Part shown: piece by piece, positions 34,164 through 47,057 of the stretch
Numbering within the stretch: position 1 is the stretch's first letter
Layout: each line of letters begins with the position of its first letter
Origin: Anagrus nilaparvatae
Lineage: Eukaryota; Arthropoda; Insecta; Hymenoptera; Mymaridae
Reading direction: 5' to 3'
NCBI GenBank assembly: GCA_022575985.1
Contig: JAKSXM010000002.1
Span: 19,951,001-20,015,000, forward strand
Length of the DNA: 64,000 bases
Made by a program: the position numbers and the translations under genes
The notes under the pieces: model-generated
Database searches by the model: none
What the model saw: the letters and a program-made list of their open reading frames with translations, nothing else
Told to the model about the DNA's origin: nothing

Positions 34164-35042
34164 TTTTGCTTATTTACTTTTTTGTTAATTTGTAATAATG
34201 AAAAAAATACCTAATACAGTTTTTTATTCCTTGGTAAGCTTACACACACTATTATTCATAGCACTGAGTTATAACTAATTTTTTTTTCAATTTGAGTATT
34301 TAAAAAAAAAAGATTTCTTGAAATAACAAATAAATTATAAAAATAAAAGATGAACCGTGCTAAAACAACGCCTGCTCCTTTTCTGCTTGGGAACCGCTTT
34401 TTTTCTCCCGCGTAATGACTAATGGCCTTATTTAACGCATGCGCGTATACCAATGAGGGCGGATGAGTTTTGAGTTGAGGACGCTACTGAGCTAAGGTAA
34501 GTTTGGAGTGGGAATTCAAAATTATAAAAAATGACTTCCTTTATTATTTAAATATTTGATTAAATAAACGAATTATTTTGAATAAAAAAGTGATAAATAC
34601 TTTTAAAAAAGTATAAAAATAATTATTAATTATCTAATAAAAGAGAAACAAAATTTTTTAAAATACTCATAGATTGAATATAAATAAGTAAGGACTGGAA
34701 GCGAGCTTTCTACAATAAATTAATTAAGATACCTTTATTTTTAATAGATTTTATAATAATTTTTTAAATTATTAACGCAGTTTTTAAACAATATAGTATT
34801 TTTATGACCCTGATCGTACAGTTTTGTATGGCTAAAATCGAAAGTAATTATCATCTAAGGTGAAGCCGACGAATGTGATTTCTGAAAATATTTGATAATA
34901 ATAAATTATAATGTTGTTTGACCATTGAATTTTTAAAAATCATTATCACAAAAGTATTACCTATTTGTTAAACAAGGGAAGAATAAATAAGATTTGGCTT
35001 TCATTGCAATTTGTATATAGCATTGAAAGTAAAATTTTCTTG
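34164..35042. other. Upstream region of MATH-BTB with a fragment of foldback family F1
   Basis: 34340-34470 is GC-richer than its surroundings and may be the promoter. 34470-34560 (GAGGACGCTACTGAG, 'gtgggaattcaaaat', 'aaaaatgac') is a diverged left-arm relative of the 8197 palindrome. The rest is AT-rich with no gene. Confidence 0.5.
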
Positions 35043-35275
35043 TCAGCGGCCAGAAAGCACGTATTTTCCGGCCGTTACGCGACCGGAAAAGACGCGTTTT
35101 CTCGCCACTGACGACAAAATAGTACATAATAGTACAAAAATAGTACAAAATAACAAAAAAGTAACAAAATAGTACAAAAATAAAGAATGACCCAAATCGC
35201 AGTTTACCATCCTCGGCTTCGCCTCGGAAGGTAATTTACGTGCGATTTGGGCCATTCTTTATTTTTCTGGCCTAG
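35043..35275. repeat. Hairpin-forming repeat, copy A
   Basis: GTCAGCGGCCAGAAAGCACG at 35043 is partly mirrored by GCCACTGAC near 35104. Iterated 'aaatagtacaaaa' follows. 35183-35262 is a stem: AAGAATGACCCAAATCGCA pairs with TGCGATTTGGGCCATTCTT, with inner TACCATCCTCGG and CCTCGGAAGGTA. The hairpin recurs at 35847-35932. Confidence 0.75.
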
Positions 35276-36926
35276 GACCGTAATGTACTATTCTTATTTT
35301 TTTTCTCGTGTCCAACGCATACCTATAATTTTTTAATACTTGTTTTTTGACACAATCCTTCTTAAAAAATGACACCAAAAGGGACTATAAACTTTCAGTT
35401 AATTGACTAAAAATTCTTAACTTTAAAATATTTTTGGACAGGAAAAAATGTTGGAAATTTATACTTTCAATGCTGTCTGCACTCAACTGTCTGAAAAACC
35501 CTCATTGGCAACCAGCAACATCTTCTCCCATCATTAAATTTTCCAGGAAATGCTCAAAAATAAGAAGGAATGAAAGATTATCTCAAGGAGGAAAAAATTC
35601 TAAAAAGTATTAAATAGGGGAAAGAAATTTTAAAATTGATTTTTTTTAGGTGTAAGGTATACAATTATACATAATTTTTAAATTCAAAATTAAAATATTT
35701 TCAAAAAAAAAAATGAGCAATTTTCTAGATTCTAAATACCATATAGAAATTTCATGTGATTAAAGAAATTATAGCGAAGAGATCGAAAAAAAACGCGATT
35801 TTCGCCACTGAGAAAAAATAATTTCGTTTTGTTCATGGGAGCAAAAAAAGAATACCCCAGATCGCAGTTTACCATCCTTGGCTTCGCCTCGGATGCTAAT
35901 TAACGTGCGATCTGAGCCATTCTTTTTTTTTTGCTTCCTTGGTTAAAAATGTACTATTAACTATAGTTAAATAGCAAAAAGCTTATTTTCTACCCTAGGG
36001 AAACGAGTTTTTTTTCCCTCTATATGCATAACTATGTTTTAATTCACGTGACCAAATTTAATATAACAGGTTTCAACTTTTGCATAATGTCCGACTCGCT
36101 CGTGCATAAATCTGCATTCAAAGTCAAAACCAATATTTTATCCCTTGCTTAAATAATAGCTATTTTTTATTTACCTACTATTGCTAAGGGAAAAATGTCA
36201 TTTTATTTGAGTTGAATGTAGCTAATATGGCTAATTAATCAAGATTTTTAATATTAGTAATTGATATCTAACTCGATCTAATGTATTAATTAATTGAATG
36301 TAGTCTGTTAGTTTTAATTATTACTTATTATGTAATTATTATGTATTTTTTATATTAAAACAAAACTTTTTGCGTATAATTGCATTTTTATGATATTTAG
36401 GTCAAATTTCGATTACCGAAATTTATGATTTTTTTTTATAGATCATGTTCCTTGTTCGAAACATGGTTAACACACAAACCATAATAATAACAAAGAATAT
36501 ATTATAAATTCTTGTCTCATGAAAACAAATTTAAAGCAAAATATATTGATAAATATTACAATAATTCTAAAAATAAACAGAAATATATTTTTGGGCTGTA
36601 ATAACCCGCTGAGCTAAAGAAATATTTTTGTAAAATAATATAACGGAGCGTTCAGAATATCTAAACTTTGACGGCGGTGAAAAATTAAAATATAAATTAA
36701 ACACGAAAAAGTCATAAAAACTTAATCCAGTTTAATTATTTTAGACACGCGGTGAACTCATTAACATATTTTAATCTATTTATTTGGTCACCTGCTGACG
36801 TGTTTACTTTTATTACAGAAATGATTATTATATATAAACAAATAATTGTTTTTAGATTTATCAGCATACCTCAATAAAGAACATTATTTTTTTTTTTTAT
36901 TCATGAAAATCAAAAACACAACCTGC
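35276..36926. other. Gene-free spacer with hairpin repeat copy B
   Basis: 35847-35932 repeats the stem of copy A (CAGATCGCAGTTTACCATCC ... GTGCGATCTGAGCCATTCTTT). The rest is AT-rich and I see no gene. Confidence 0.55.
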
Positions 36927-36930
36927 GCAC

Positions 36931-37630
36931 ACTGATTCAGAAAAAAAAAGCGGCAAAAAATTAGCTTCAAGCGAGGTTTTAATGAATTTAGATGCGGTTT
37001 GCGGCATTCAGTTCCTAAAAATGTGTATTTACCGAAAAGTATGGCAAGAATTTCTGATTATTTGAATTTTCAACCCTTAAGTACTTAAAACTACCCCGAA
37101 ACAAGAGTTTTTTTATAACATTCATTTTTTGCAAAAATTAGTTACCAATCACTTTTATAACTATTATAAACATTAAAAATTGTGAATTTTCATGAATTTA
37201 AAGTAGAAGAATAAAAACTGCCCCTATTAAAACCCAAAGTACCTCTGAATCTACTCAAAGAAATTGAGTTGTACATGCAAATAAGCCTTAGAATTTTAAG
37301 GGTAGTTTCAGAGGTACTTTGAGTTTTAATAGTAGGGGCAGTTTTTATTCTTCTACTTTAAATTCATGAAAATTCACAATTTTCAATGTTTATAATAGTT
37401 ATAAAAGTGATTGGTAACTAATTTTTGCAAAAAATGAATGTTATAAAAAAACTCTTATTTCGGGGTCGTTTTAAGTACTTAAGGGGTGAAAATTCAAATA
37501 ATCAGAAATTCTTGCCATACTTTTCGGTAAATACACATTTTTAGGAACTGAATGCCGCAAACCGCATCGAAATTCATTAAAACCTCGCTTGAAGCTAATT
37601 TTTTGCCGGTTTTTATTTTTCTGAATCAGT
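36931..37630. mobile_element. 700-bp near-perfect inverted repeat
   Basis: ACTGATTCAG at 36931 pairs with CTGAATCAGT ending 37630, and pairing continues inward for about 310 bases per arm ('ttagcttcaagcgaggtttta', 'ggcattcagttcctaaaaatgtg', 'aagtagaagaataaaaactgcccct') with few mismatches. The loop of about 55 bases lies near 37246-37300. No ORF and no target duplication identified. Confidence 0.9.
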
Positions 37631-38879
37631 GTTCTGCGGTCCAGATTTCAGCTGCTAAAATCGAAGCAGTTTTATTATTTTCCATTATACGACAAGAGAA
37701 GCTAAAAATATTTTTCGTTTAAATAAAATTTATCTATAGACATATACCTAATATTATATTATTAAAACGGTTTAAATTAATTAAAATATTATTGAATTTG
37801 TAAAGCAATGAACAATAAAACTTTTTTTTGAGAAACCCGCACCTTAGGTATAATATTGACAACTTAATTTAGTCGTCCACAAGAACAATGCTACCAACTC
37901 CTAATTCCTTTTTCTAATAAAATGACGTGTCAAAGAAATATTTGAAAAATTTAGAATATGAAGTTTGGAATGTGCGTTAATGAATATTAAAAACAAGAAT
38001 TCGCTAAGTCACCAAATTCAAAGTGATGTATTATAAAAAAGTTAAAAATAAAAATTAGATTTATTTTTTGTAATATTTTTCTTATATATTTCTAAAATTC
38101 TAATTTTTTAATACTTATTACACATTAAAAAAAAAAAAAACTTATAATGGGTTTGTATATGTACGCAGACAATTTTCATAGATTTTATTTAGATTGCATA
38201 GTTTAATATAGATATTTATATCTATTACAAAAATTCTAGCTGCCTAAAGTACCTTGTAAAATCAAATAAGTCCATTTGACCCCTTTCGGTTTTCATGCCC
38301 AACGTGGTAGTCCTTTCGGCTTCCAATTTACCAAATAACCGAGATAATAAGTTATAAAAAAATATGTAAAAAAAAAAATAAATAAAAAATTTATGCTAAA
38401 TTGTGTAAATTTTTGTGTAAATTGTGTAAATTCCCAAGCTTGCTTATTTGCTTGTTAAAAACAATTTATTAATATTACTGCTGAGGACAAGTTACTTTTA
38501 TTGCATATCATATAAGAAATATTGACAAACTCAATATTTTTGTAATCTCTATTATTAATTTAGCCATTTTTGGGTAACTAACGCTAAATGGCCCAAAATA
38601 ACCAAAAAACAGAAAAACAATTTTTTAAAAATATTGCTTATTGATTCAAATAGTCCCAGAAAACAAAAGTACTATATCAGATTAAAAATATCTTTTGATA
38701 AATCTTTTTTAAGTTATTTCAACATCATAATTATTAAAATTGAATTTTTTCTGTATATATTTTATTTATAAATTATATTACTGTTTGTAATTTAAATGAT
38801 ATAAGTAAAAGCTTTATATTAAATTAAAAAAATTTTATTTTACTTTAATAGATAATAATATAATAATAATTATATATTT
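37631..38879. other. Gene-free spacer after SMYD gene 1
   Basis: AT-rich. No gene or strong repeat seen. Confidence 0.5.
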
Positions 38880-41200
38880 TTATATCTTTTCTGGTAATAT
38901 ATTATTACCGCGACAATATATTTTTATATAATAAGCAATTAAATCTGATTTAAACGTTTTTAGAGCCATTTCAGCATCATATAAATCAAGCACCGAATAC
39001 CCTTTTTCGATGTCATCACAAATTTCCATTGCTTCTTTTATTAATAAATCTGTAGACTTATTATCATTTATAGTTAATAAATTCATATCTAATACCACGT
39101 CTTTTGAAAGCGAATCAATGAATTGGAATATTTTATTGTGATAAAGTTTCAAATTTTCTAAACTTAAATCTTTTACCTAAAATTGAGATAATATTAAATT
39201 AATGGTTCAGTTGTTTTGTTATTAAAATAAAATGAAATTACCGATATTGTAGTCCAGTTTTCTTTGCATGCTACACAATCACAATCAATATAATATTCTT
39301 TTAGTAAAAGTTCTTTTCTTTTTTCAGGATTTGGTAATAAGTCACCAAAGTAAGAAAAAAATAACTGTTAATAAAAAATTAAAATAAATTAATAAAAAAT
39401 TATAAAAATAGTTTAATACAAAAATTTTTAAATTACTGGTTCATCCTTTTTTATTGGCTTGGTTGAAAACAAAATGTTTTGAGAATTTTCATTTTGTATA
39501 TGATGTACATTTGGTATGCAGCTATGTTTGATAAGGCTTGTAACTGGAAACAAAATTATGCCAATCTCATGAAATATTTTACTTCCAAAGATCCTGTCGT
39601 GCTCATCCTAAAAAAAGTAATTTTTAATAAAAATTTTCCAACCTTTTAGAAAATTGTTGTTATAATTTGCAAAATATAACTCACTCCAAAACTATTAGTT
39701 TCAATAATAAGACATAAATTTTTTATTAACTTTTTTAAAGAATCGCTATTTTCTTGAATTAACTTTGAGTCAAATTTTTTTGAACATAAAAGATATGCAT
39801 AAATAATTTCAGAAAGAGCATCACGATATGTAAGATCTGATGCAGCTTTCGTTCTATTTCGTATCTTTTTATCTAATCCGTAGTAAAAATCAAATTTTTT
39901 GTTTAATTCTTTGATAATAGCATCAGAATAAACTGTCTTCAATTTATCTGTAAAAGAAAAATTAATTTATGGTAAAAATATGATTGAAAATTTCAAATAT
40001 AAGAAAGATTTAAGATTTTATTTAATTTTTTTTTTTTAAGAAAGCAATTATGGTATGCTCTTAACAAAAGTGATAAAACATTTAATTCCAAGTAATTAAT
40101 AATATTATTATTTTAAGGGATAAAGGAACCCCTATACTAAACTCTCTATTTTCTAAAACAAAAAAAGAAAAGATTTTTGAATTAATTAAAGGGACAAAAG
40201 AAAGAAAAACATGTTTATTTATTGGCATTCCTGTGATAAGTGAAAATCTCTTGTAAAAATTTGATTAGTTTGAAGAATATGTTGTTAAATAAATAAATAT
40301 TACCTTTTTTATTAACTATTTTTTCAGCTTTTTTGATTAATTCTTGTATATTTTCTTCCTTCAAAGCTAAAGAAAATGCCCTTATTACTGATAAATAAAG
40401 AGGTTTAACAAATTTTGAAAATTTTGGTAATCGGAATAAAAACAGGTAAATTTTGCATTCAATTTCATGAAATTTTTCCCAAGCTTCTGTCCTACAGGTT
40501 TCAGAACAAAAAACAGCATGTGCACAAATTTTACATGGAATGCTATTTAAAGTAATATTTAAGCAATTTGCACAAACTATATATAGTTTGTCTACTCCAG
40601 GAAATCCAAAATAAAACTTTTCAATAATTAGCATTTCTCCAACTTTAATGTCTCTAGTGGCTACAAGGTGATCCCCATATTTTTCATTATGCTTCCATGA
40701 AATGGCATCAGAAATAAAATTTGAAAGATCAACGATTTTTTTTTCATCTGAGAGTTCATAAGGTTGTACTTGAACGGCATTCATTAATTTTTCTATAAAA
40801 CATTTTTTCAATTTTTCGTCAAAAGTCTGAATTATTTTTAAAGCTTCTTCATAGTATTCTTTTATCTCGTTTTTTTTATTTAAATGAACCAAGCATTCTA
40901 TTTTTCGACAAAGTAGTTTAAATTTTAATTTAGAATCTTTAGTCAACTGCAATGCTCCATCAATATCGATAATACTTTCCTTGATCTTATGGATTTTTAA
41001 AAGTGTAGCTGATCTATTACCTAGTGTCATTGCATATTCTTCAGATTGAATTGGAGCAAAAGCTAAACTTTTTGAATATTCATTAATTATATTCATATAC
41101 AATTCTCGATCATAATTAGCAGCCTTGTTATACAATTCGTTTGCTTTTTTCTAATTTCTATTGAATGTTCTAAATTTTTCTCATTGCCCGATAAGTCCAT
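38880..41200 (-). pseudogene. SMYD4-like gene 1, frameshifted N-terminus and altered SET motif
   Basis: Five exons read from 41200 down: about 41200-40304, 39947-39685, 39607-39437, 39364-39242, 39176-38880. The family (SET plus MYND with TPR-like repeats) comprises putative lysine methyltransferases. The homologous start ATG 41200 opens the usual leader (IEIRKK), but an A run at 41150-41145 is one base short, which shifts the frame. The remaining frame can start only at internal ATG 41096, giving 548 aa without the first 34 or so residues. The MYND Cys/His ligands are intact (CANC, CKIC, FCSETC, HEIEC), and the post-SET CDCVAC is too. The SAM-contacting NHSC motif reads KHSC (SLIKHSCIPN). 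Either a decaying gene or a non-catalytic, shortened protein. A base-call error in the A run is possible. Confidence 0.75.
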
Positions 41201-42009
41201 TATGTAATTGAAGTGGTTGTAATTTTGCAATTTGTACCTATAGTTAAACAAATTGAAGAAAACTTATAATTGTTTGTTAAAATAATAAAGAATATAAGAC
41301 TCAAATAATAAAGAATATAATTTTTAATTAGAAAATAAAATAAAATTTAATAATAATATTTTGCAAAAAAGGAATAGACAGAAAAATTAAGAATTTTTAA
41401 TTAGGTAGCAGACACATACACTCAAATTTTATTTTTTATTGTTTCTAAAAACCTAATTGTGTACGTGCATAATTCTTATACCTTTGTTTTCCAATGAGAC
41501 TCGCAGCAAGGAGAGATGTATAACGTAAAAAGCAAATTTCAAAACACTTAATTTCTTTTATATATAAACATTAACTCCTTGATAACATAGAATAATATTA
41601 CTGTGTATAGAAAAACAGTTCTTATGTATTTTTTTTCTATAGAAAGTATACTTATTCTATGTTGATAAATGCTATTATAAATGCACTATATTTTATTAGT
41701 CGTATCTATACATAGAAATATTTTTAGAATGAAAATCAAGTAAATATATGAATATTACCTAATCTCATCAGGATCCAGACTAAACAATGAATACGCGTGG
41801 AATACGCCCTGGAATGATTCATGCAATCTCGTAAATATGTCTGCAACAATTTGCAACTTGCAAGTCATTTAATGAATCATCATTTATGCGCGCGCATATG
41901 TGCAATTTGAAGCGGGAATCAGGGCTTTTTAAAATAAAAACTACTTTTTCAAGCACATTTAATAATGAGTGTTTTTTACAGAAACAGTATTTTTTTTCTA
42001 TCACTTATG
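41201..42009. other. Spacer between SMYD genes 1 and 2, first part
   Basis: AT-rich upstream region of SMYD gene 1. GCGCGCGCATATG near 41886 is a local purine-pyrimidine alternation. No gene seen. Confidence 0.45.
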
Positions 42010-42335
42010 GCACAACAATATTATCTTTTTTTCAATTTTATTTTTTATTTTTATGTTTTTCAAGGTCCAAATACCTAAAATTTTCAATGGCACTGCTACA
42101 AATCTAAAAATAAATTTTATGTGTTTTTGACATTTTGAACACCTAGGCTCAAGAAAATTTTTTCGTTAATTTACCAATATAATTATGTGCACTTGATTTG
42201 AACTTTGAAAAAAAATTATTTATTAACTTTTTAAAAGAAAAAAAAGCGCAAAAGAGCTTTCGTTTCGATTATAGTTGTGGGGGGGGGGCTAAAATATAAT
42301 GTTTCTTTGAAAAGTACCCATAAACTGAAAAGTAC
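42010..42335. mobile_element. Diverged relative of the 50.4-52.0 kb element, family T1
   Basis: Shares 'ggtccaaatacctaaaattttcaatgg' (reverse of about 51550-51585), 'acattttgaacacctaggctcaagaaaattttttc' (as at 51810) and 'gagctttcgtttcg' (as at 51946). It ends near 'gaaaagtacccata', a mutated terminal repeat. Confidence 0.75.
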
Positions 42336-42923
42336 CATAGAAGTACTGAAAGTCCTAACTTTTGTATTAGGAATACCTAAAATGACCCCTATCATAAATA
42401 TTATAAAAACCTACCTAAATTCAAATTATTTTAAATACCATTTTACAATTACTTAATTACTGGACCCTCTGAAGTACCTATTCAATAAATTTTATACTTA
42501 AGATTTTATAGTATAAAATAATTTTTCCATCAAACATATTTTTTTGAAATAAATGTTTCACATTAAAATTCAGAATAATATTTATTATTTATCATGAAAA
42601 AATTATTTGATATTATTAATTTATTAAAACTTTCAAAATGAGCCAACTTATAAAAGAAAAAATATTTAATGTTTTTAAAAAAAATTTTTAAAGTTTTGTT
42701 TCACAAAATTACATTTATTTAAAAAAATATAATACATATCATACTTTGTTAGCATTTTTCCAAATATCAAATACAATTGACTTTAGAAAATTTAGTAAAA
42801 AAACTTAAATCTATAAAAAACATTTTAAATTTTCATTAAAAATAAGACATAATAAATAAAAGGATGCACAAATTAAATTTTATCTAAACATCATAAGTAT
42901 TACAATTTTTTATTTTATATTAC
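42336..42923. other. 3' flank of SMYD gene 2
   Basis: AT-rich. 'Atgcacaaattaaattttatct' near 42864 recurs at about 47542 after SMYD gene 3, showing that the duplication extended into the 3' flank. No gene seen. Confidence 0.5.
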
Positions 42924-44974
42924 CTATTTCATTAATCGAAGTAAAATCATTTCGGGTCCATATATTCTTTTATAAAGAGTAACCAAGTCTTGCTTAAAAT
43001 GTCTAAGAGCTATTTCAGCATCATAACCGTTGAGTGTAGAATATCCTTTTTCAATAGCTTTACACATTTTCTTTGCTTCATTTTGCAAAAAATCTGTTGT
43101 TCTGTTACCATACTTTTCTACAAATCCTACTGTTTTCATTGATTGTAAAAATTTTTTAACATGGAAATGATGGAGCCTTAACTTATCTGCACTTAAATCA
43201 CGTTCCTAAAATAAAAATAATTAATTTATAATTTTTTTTGAAAATTAAAAATATTTAGTCCAAAATTACCGGAACTTCATCCAATCTTTGTTTGCAGGCA
43301 ATACAATCACAAATAAAAAAATGATGATTCATTATCGCTTCTTTTCTTGTATAATAATAATTTGGCATTTCACCAATGTAGGAATGAAATAACTGTTTTT
43401 AAACAAAATAAATTAAAATTAATTAATGAAAATCAAGAAAATAATATTAATATTATGAAACGTTAATTACTTGTTCATCCTTTTTTATTGGTTTATTTGC
43501 AAAAAAAATACATTGCGAATTTTTGGTGAATACATATGATAAATTAGGCCTACAGCTATGATTTAAAAGACTTGCTGTTGGCAGCAAAACTCGACCAAGT
43601 ACTGTTAATTCCAGGCTACAAGTTTCGACATTCATATAGCTAGGATCAAATTTCTAAAAAGTAATATTTTATTAAATATTAGAATCTGAAAATTATTTTA
43701 ACTATAAAGTTAACTTACTGAGAGCTTGTTGTCGTTAAATATGTACAGTAAATCAATTAATATGTTTTTCAAGGCAGGCTTATACTTTTTAATTATTTCA
43801 GAAGGATAAACATCGACTAGGTACAGAAGAACACTAGAAACAATATATTCATATTCATGTAACAATTTGCCTGTTGTATCTTGAAAAACTTTGCATAATC
43901 CATAGCAAAAGTCAAATTTTTTATCATCTTTTTTGACAATTTCATTAGAATAAATTGTTTTATGTTCATCTGCAAAATGAAAATTTAGTCGTTAATTTTA
44001 ATTTTATTCTAAATTTTTTAAATCTATAGTAATTTTATAAAATAAAATTTACCTTTTTTCTTATTTAATCTTTCAGCTGTTTTAACTAAATTTTCTATTC
44101 CACCTTTTTCTTTTAAAACAATAATAAAAAATCTAATTGGTGATAAAAAGCTTATACGTGATACAATAGATTCTGGATATCTAAAAAGATAGTTGTATAT
44201 TTTACATTCACTTTCATGGAATTTTCCCCAAGATTCATTCATGCAAGTTTTGGAGCAGAATACAGCTCGAGTACATGAGTTACAGGGAATACTATTGAAA
44301 GTGTAATTTAAGCAATTAGAGCAAAGTATGTATAAGTTATCTATTGTTGGATATCCAATATAGAAGCTTTCAATAAGAACCAATTCACCAATTTTTATGT
44401 CTCGATTGGCTACAAGATGATTACCATATTTTTTATTATATTTCCATGTAATAGCATCAGAAATGAAATTTGAAACATCAATGTCTTGCTTAATTTCATC
44501 AGGTAATTTAAGAGGTTCAATTTCAATAGCATTATTTAATTTTATAACGCAATTATTTTTGAGGTTTTCTGTAAAAGACTCAGCTATTTTTAAAGCTTCT
44601 TCAAAGAATTCTTTTGCCTCATTTTTTTTATTCATGTTAGCTAAGCACTCAACCTTCCGACAAAGTAGTTTAAATTTTATTTCAGGATCTTTTGTAATCT
44701 GCAAAACTGCATCAATATCTAAAATACATTCGTTAAATTTTTTAAGACCTTTTAATACAGCTGATCTATTGGCCATTGCTGCTGCATATTCTTCAGATTC
44801 AATTGGAGCAAACGCTAAACTTTTTGAGTAGTCATTAATTATTTTCATGTATTTTTCTCTATCATAACTGTTAATCATTTTATACTCATTGTTAGTTTTT
44901 TTTCTGATTTCAACAGATAGTTTTGAATTTTTTTTGTTACTTGGTGAGAAACATTGACATGGTGAGTAATTCAT
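42924..44974 (-). CDS. SMYD4-like SET/MYND protein, gene 2 (5 exons, 586 aa)
   Basis: Exons on the minus strand: 44974-44053, 43969-43719, 43653-43471, 43392-43270, 43205-42924. All are joined by GT-AG with continuous frame (1761 nt). Exon 1 encodes TPR-like helices (YSKSLAFAP; NRSAVL), the first SET strand (YGNHLVANRDIKIGE) and a full MYND zinc finger (CSNC...CNSC...FCSKTC...HESEC). Exon 3 has the SAM-binding SLLNHSCRPNL, exon 4 the post-SET CDCIAC, and exon 5 a helical tail. SMYD4-type proteins are putative lysine methyltransferases or chromatin/development regulators; no substrate can be read. Exon lengths are identical to gene 3, so the two are recent duplicates. It is divergent from the kinase gene at 45876. 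Confidence 0.9.
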
Positions 44975-45875
44975 ATTGCCAAAAAGTCAAAATGGTACAA
45001 AATTTGAAAGTCTCAATTTAATACACAATGTGGATACCTTAAAATTAAAAAATATGTCAATAAGTTAAGATATTTTAGCTCTGATGTGTTTGGAAAATTA
45101 TGGGCACATGTTTTCATTATTGTAAAAGAAATAGAAAAAATGTATAGATATTTTTTAATTATGCATTTTTAATCAAAACTTTCTATGTAAGGAATTTTTT
45201 TTTAAATTCGATATTATTTTTTTATTTTTATCAAAAAGCATTCATTTTTGTGCATGAAATATTCTCATACCTTATTATATTTATCTGTCTTTGCGAAATA
45301 AGATGTTTATTGTAAAGCAATCCAACAATTGATATAGTTCACTTCACTTTTGTTAAACAAATTTTTTTTGATTTGATGAAAATCGAATAAATATTATAAT
45401 AATTATAGACTTCTGTAAACTGCGAATCTTCCCTTCTTGATTGTACAATGCAAAGAACAATCGCACAATGGACAATGTGGCAGCGGGGACCGGGGACCAC
45501 GTGTCCCGTGTGTTTATGTCGACTCCTAGTCGACTCGGACATGCGTGACATGAACTCATAAACTGTTAGTCGTCTGAGTTTTAAGTTTTATAATTGGTAT
45601 AAGTTTTAACTAATTATTATTTTCTTTATTTTATTATCGACAAAAATTATAATTTTAATTAAAATAAGTTTAAAATACCTAATTATACAAGTGTGTGTGT
45701 ACAAAGGCGAGACTAAAGTAGATTATTGAACGCTTATTTATCTTTTAATTTTTTTGTTTAACTTTTAAAAAAGTAAATATTAATAAAATTAACAAAATTA
45801 AATTTATTCTATATAGGAATTTAATTATATAGGAATAATTAATAATCCAGATCCTTATCAACAATCAACGTAGAC
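44975..45875. promoter_or_regulatory. Shared upstream region of SMYD gene 2 and the kinase-like gene
   Basis: Head-to-head spacing of about 900 bases. 45478-45555 is a GC-rich island in AT-rich surroundings with CACGTG at about 45499 (E-box) and a perfect hairpin GTCGACT-CCT-AGTCGAC at 45518-45534. It could act as a bidirectional promoter; this is inference from position and composition. Confidence 0.45.
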
Positions 45876-47057
45876 ATGAATAAAAACTATAAAATTAATA
45901 ACAAAATAGCAGAAAGTGACTTAGTTAAAATAGTAAACAAAATTTACAAAGGATCTTGTATAAAATTAATTAATTACCAGTTCAGTAATTATAGCGAAAA
46001 TTGGATTGGAATTTCAAACCATAAACGTCTAGAAGTAACATTTCAAGTTAAAAATGATAAAGCAGATAAAAAAATAAGTTTTTTCGTTAAATCAAGAATC
46101 ACAGATGAAACAAATTCTGCAGAAAAATTAAATGCAGTGGATATTTTTGAAGAAGAGTATATATTTTATTTAAATATTCTTCCAAAATTAGTCAAGTATT
46201 CAAGCGATAAAATAACACCAGATTGTTTTTTACTTAACCAAGATTTATTTATTATGGAGGATTTAAAACATTCAAATTTTACCATGGGTGATAAGCCAAT
46301 GTCACCAAATCAAATTAATGCTGCATTGGGTACACTGGCACGTTTTCACGCATCTTCAATTTTGTTAGAAAATGAATTAGGAAAATCCCTGGATCAAGTT
46401 TTTTCACAATCATTTAAGGAAAAAATTTTTAATAATAATAAGTGTATACAATTTTCATTTATGGTCAACAATGTTAAAAATTTAGCTAGTAAATTTAAAT
46501 TAAAAAATTCAGAAAAATGTTTAACTATCATGCAAAAATTATTTGATATTATAAGACCTTCAAAAATTCACAAAAATGTTATTTGCCATAGTGATGTTTG
46601 GTCAAATAATTTAATGTTTGATAAAACAGGAAATTGCTTGTTAATTGATTTTCAATTGATAAGATACTCACCAATGATTCTTGATGTGATACAACTATTT
46701 TACATTAATTCTGACATTAATTACAGAAAAAATTCAGAAATTGATTTACTAAAATTTTATCAGGCAATACTGCAAAAAACAATTCTAGAATATGATATAA
46801 ACTTAAATTATCCGACATTTGATGAAATTGAATGTGCATACAATGATTTAAGAATATATGGCAAAATTTTATGCATGTTATTTTATCCTGCAATGTATTT
46901 GGAGCCTGAAGTTCGAAATAAATTAGCAGCAAAAGGATTTAATGGTTTAGAAGATGTCATGTTGCAAACTATTGAAAATAATGAAAATTACAAAAACAGA
47001 ATGAAATCAGCTGTTGAAGATCTTTTAAACGAAGTAGAAAATAATCTGGTAATATAA
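45876..47057 (+). CDS. Ecdysteroid kinase-like (CHK/EcKL) protein, 393 aa
   Basis: Single exon, ATG 45876. The family has a protein-kinase-like fold and phosphorylates small molecules: ecdysteroids at the 22-hydroxyl in characterised cases, and probably xenobiotics in others. Visible motifs: the ATP-lysine candidate K72 (FFVKSR), EDL in IMEDLKH, the catalytic loop H238-S-D240-V-W-S-N-N, and the metal-binding D258-F-Q. Length (about 390-420) is normal and all key residues are present, so it is likely active. It lies on the plus strand inside the minus-strand SMYD array, between genes 2 and 3. This single-exon form may have been inserted or may have preceded the SMYD duplication. No signal peptide; expected cytosolic. 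Confidence 0.9.
   Translation: MNKNYKINNKIAESDLVKIVNKIYKGSCIKLINYQFSNYSENWIGISNHKRLEVTFQVKNDKADKKISFFVKSRITDETNSAEKLNAVDIFEEEYIFYLNILPKLVKYSSDKITPDCFLLNQDLFIMEDLKHSNFTMGDKPMSPNQINAALGTLARFHASSILLENELGKSLDQVFSQSFKEKIFNNNKCIQFSFMVNNVKNLASKFKLKNSEKCLTIMQKLFDIIRPSKIHKNVICHSDVWSNNLMFDKTGNCLLIDFQLIRYSPMILDVIQLFYINSDINYRKNSEIDLLKFYQAILQKTILEYDINLNYPTFDEIECAYNDLRIYGKILCMLFYPAMYLEPEVRNKLAAKGFNGLEDVMLQTIENNENYKNRMKSAVEDLLNEVENNLVI

Noticed and set aside
45339..45559. Two overlapping minus-strand ORFs of about 70 codons over the GC island
   Set aside because: No family resemblance; explained by local GC-rich composition between two real genes.
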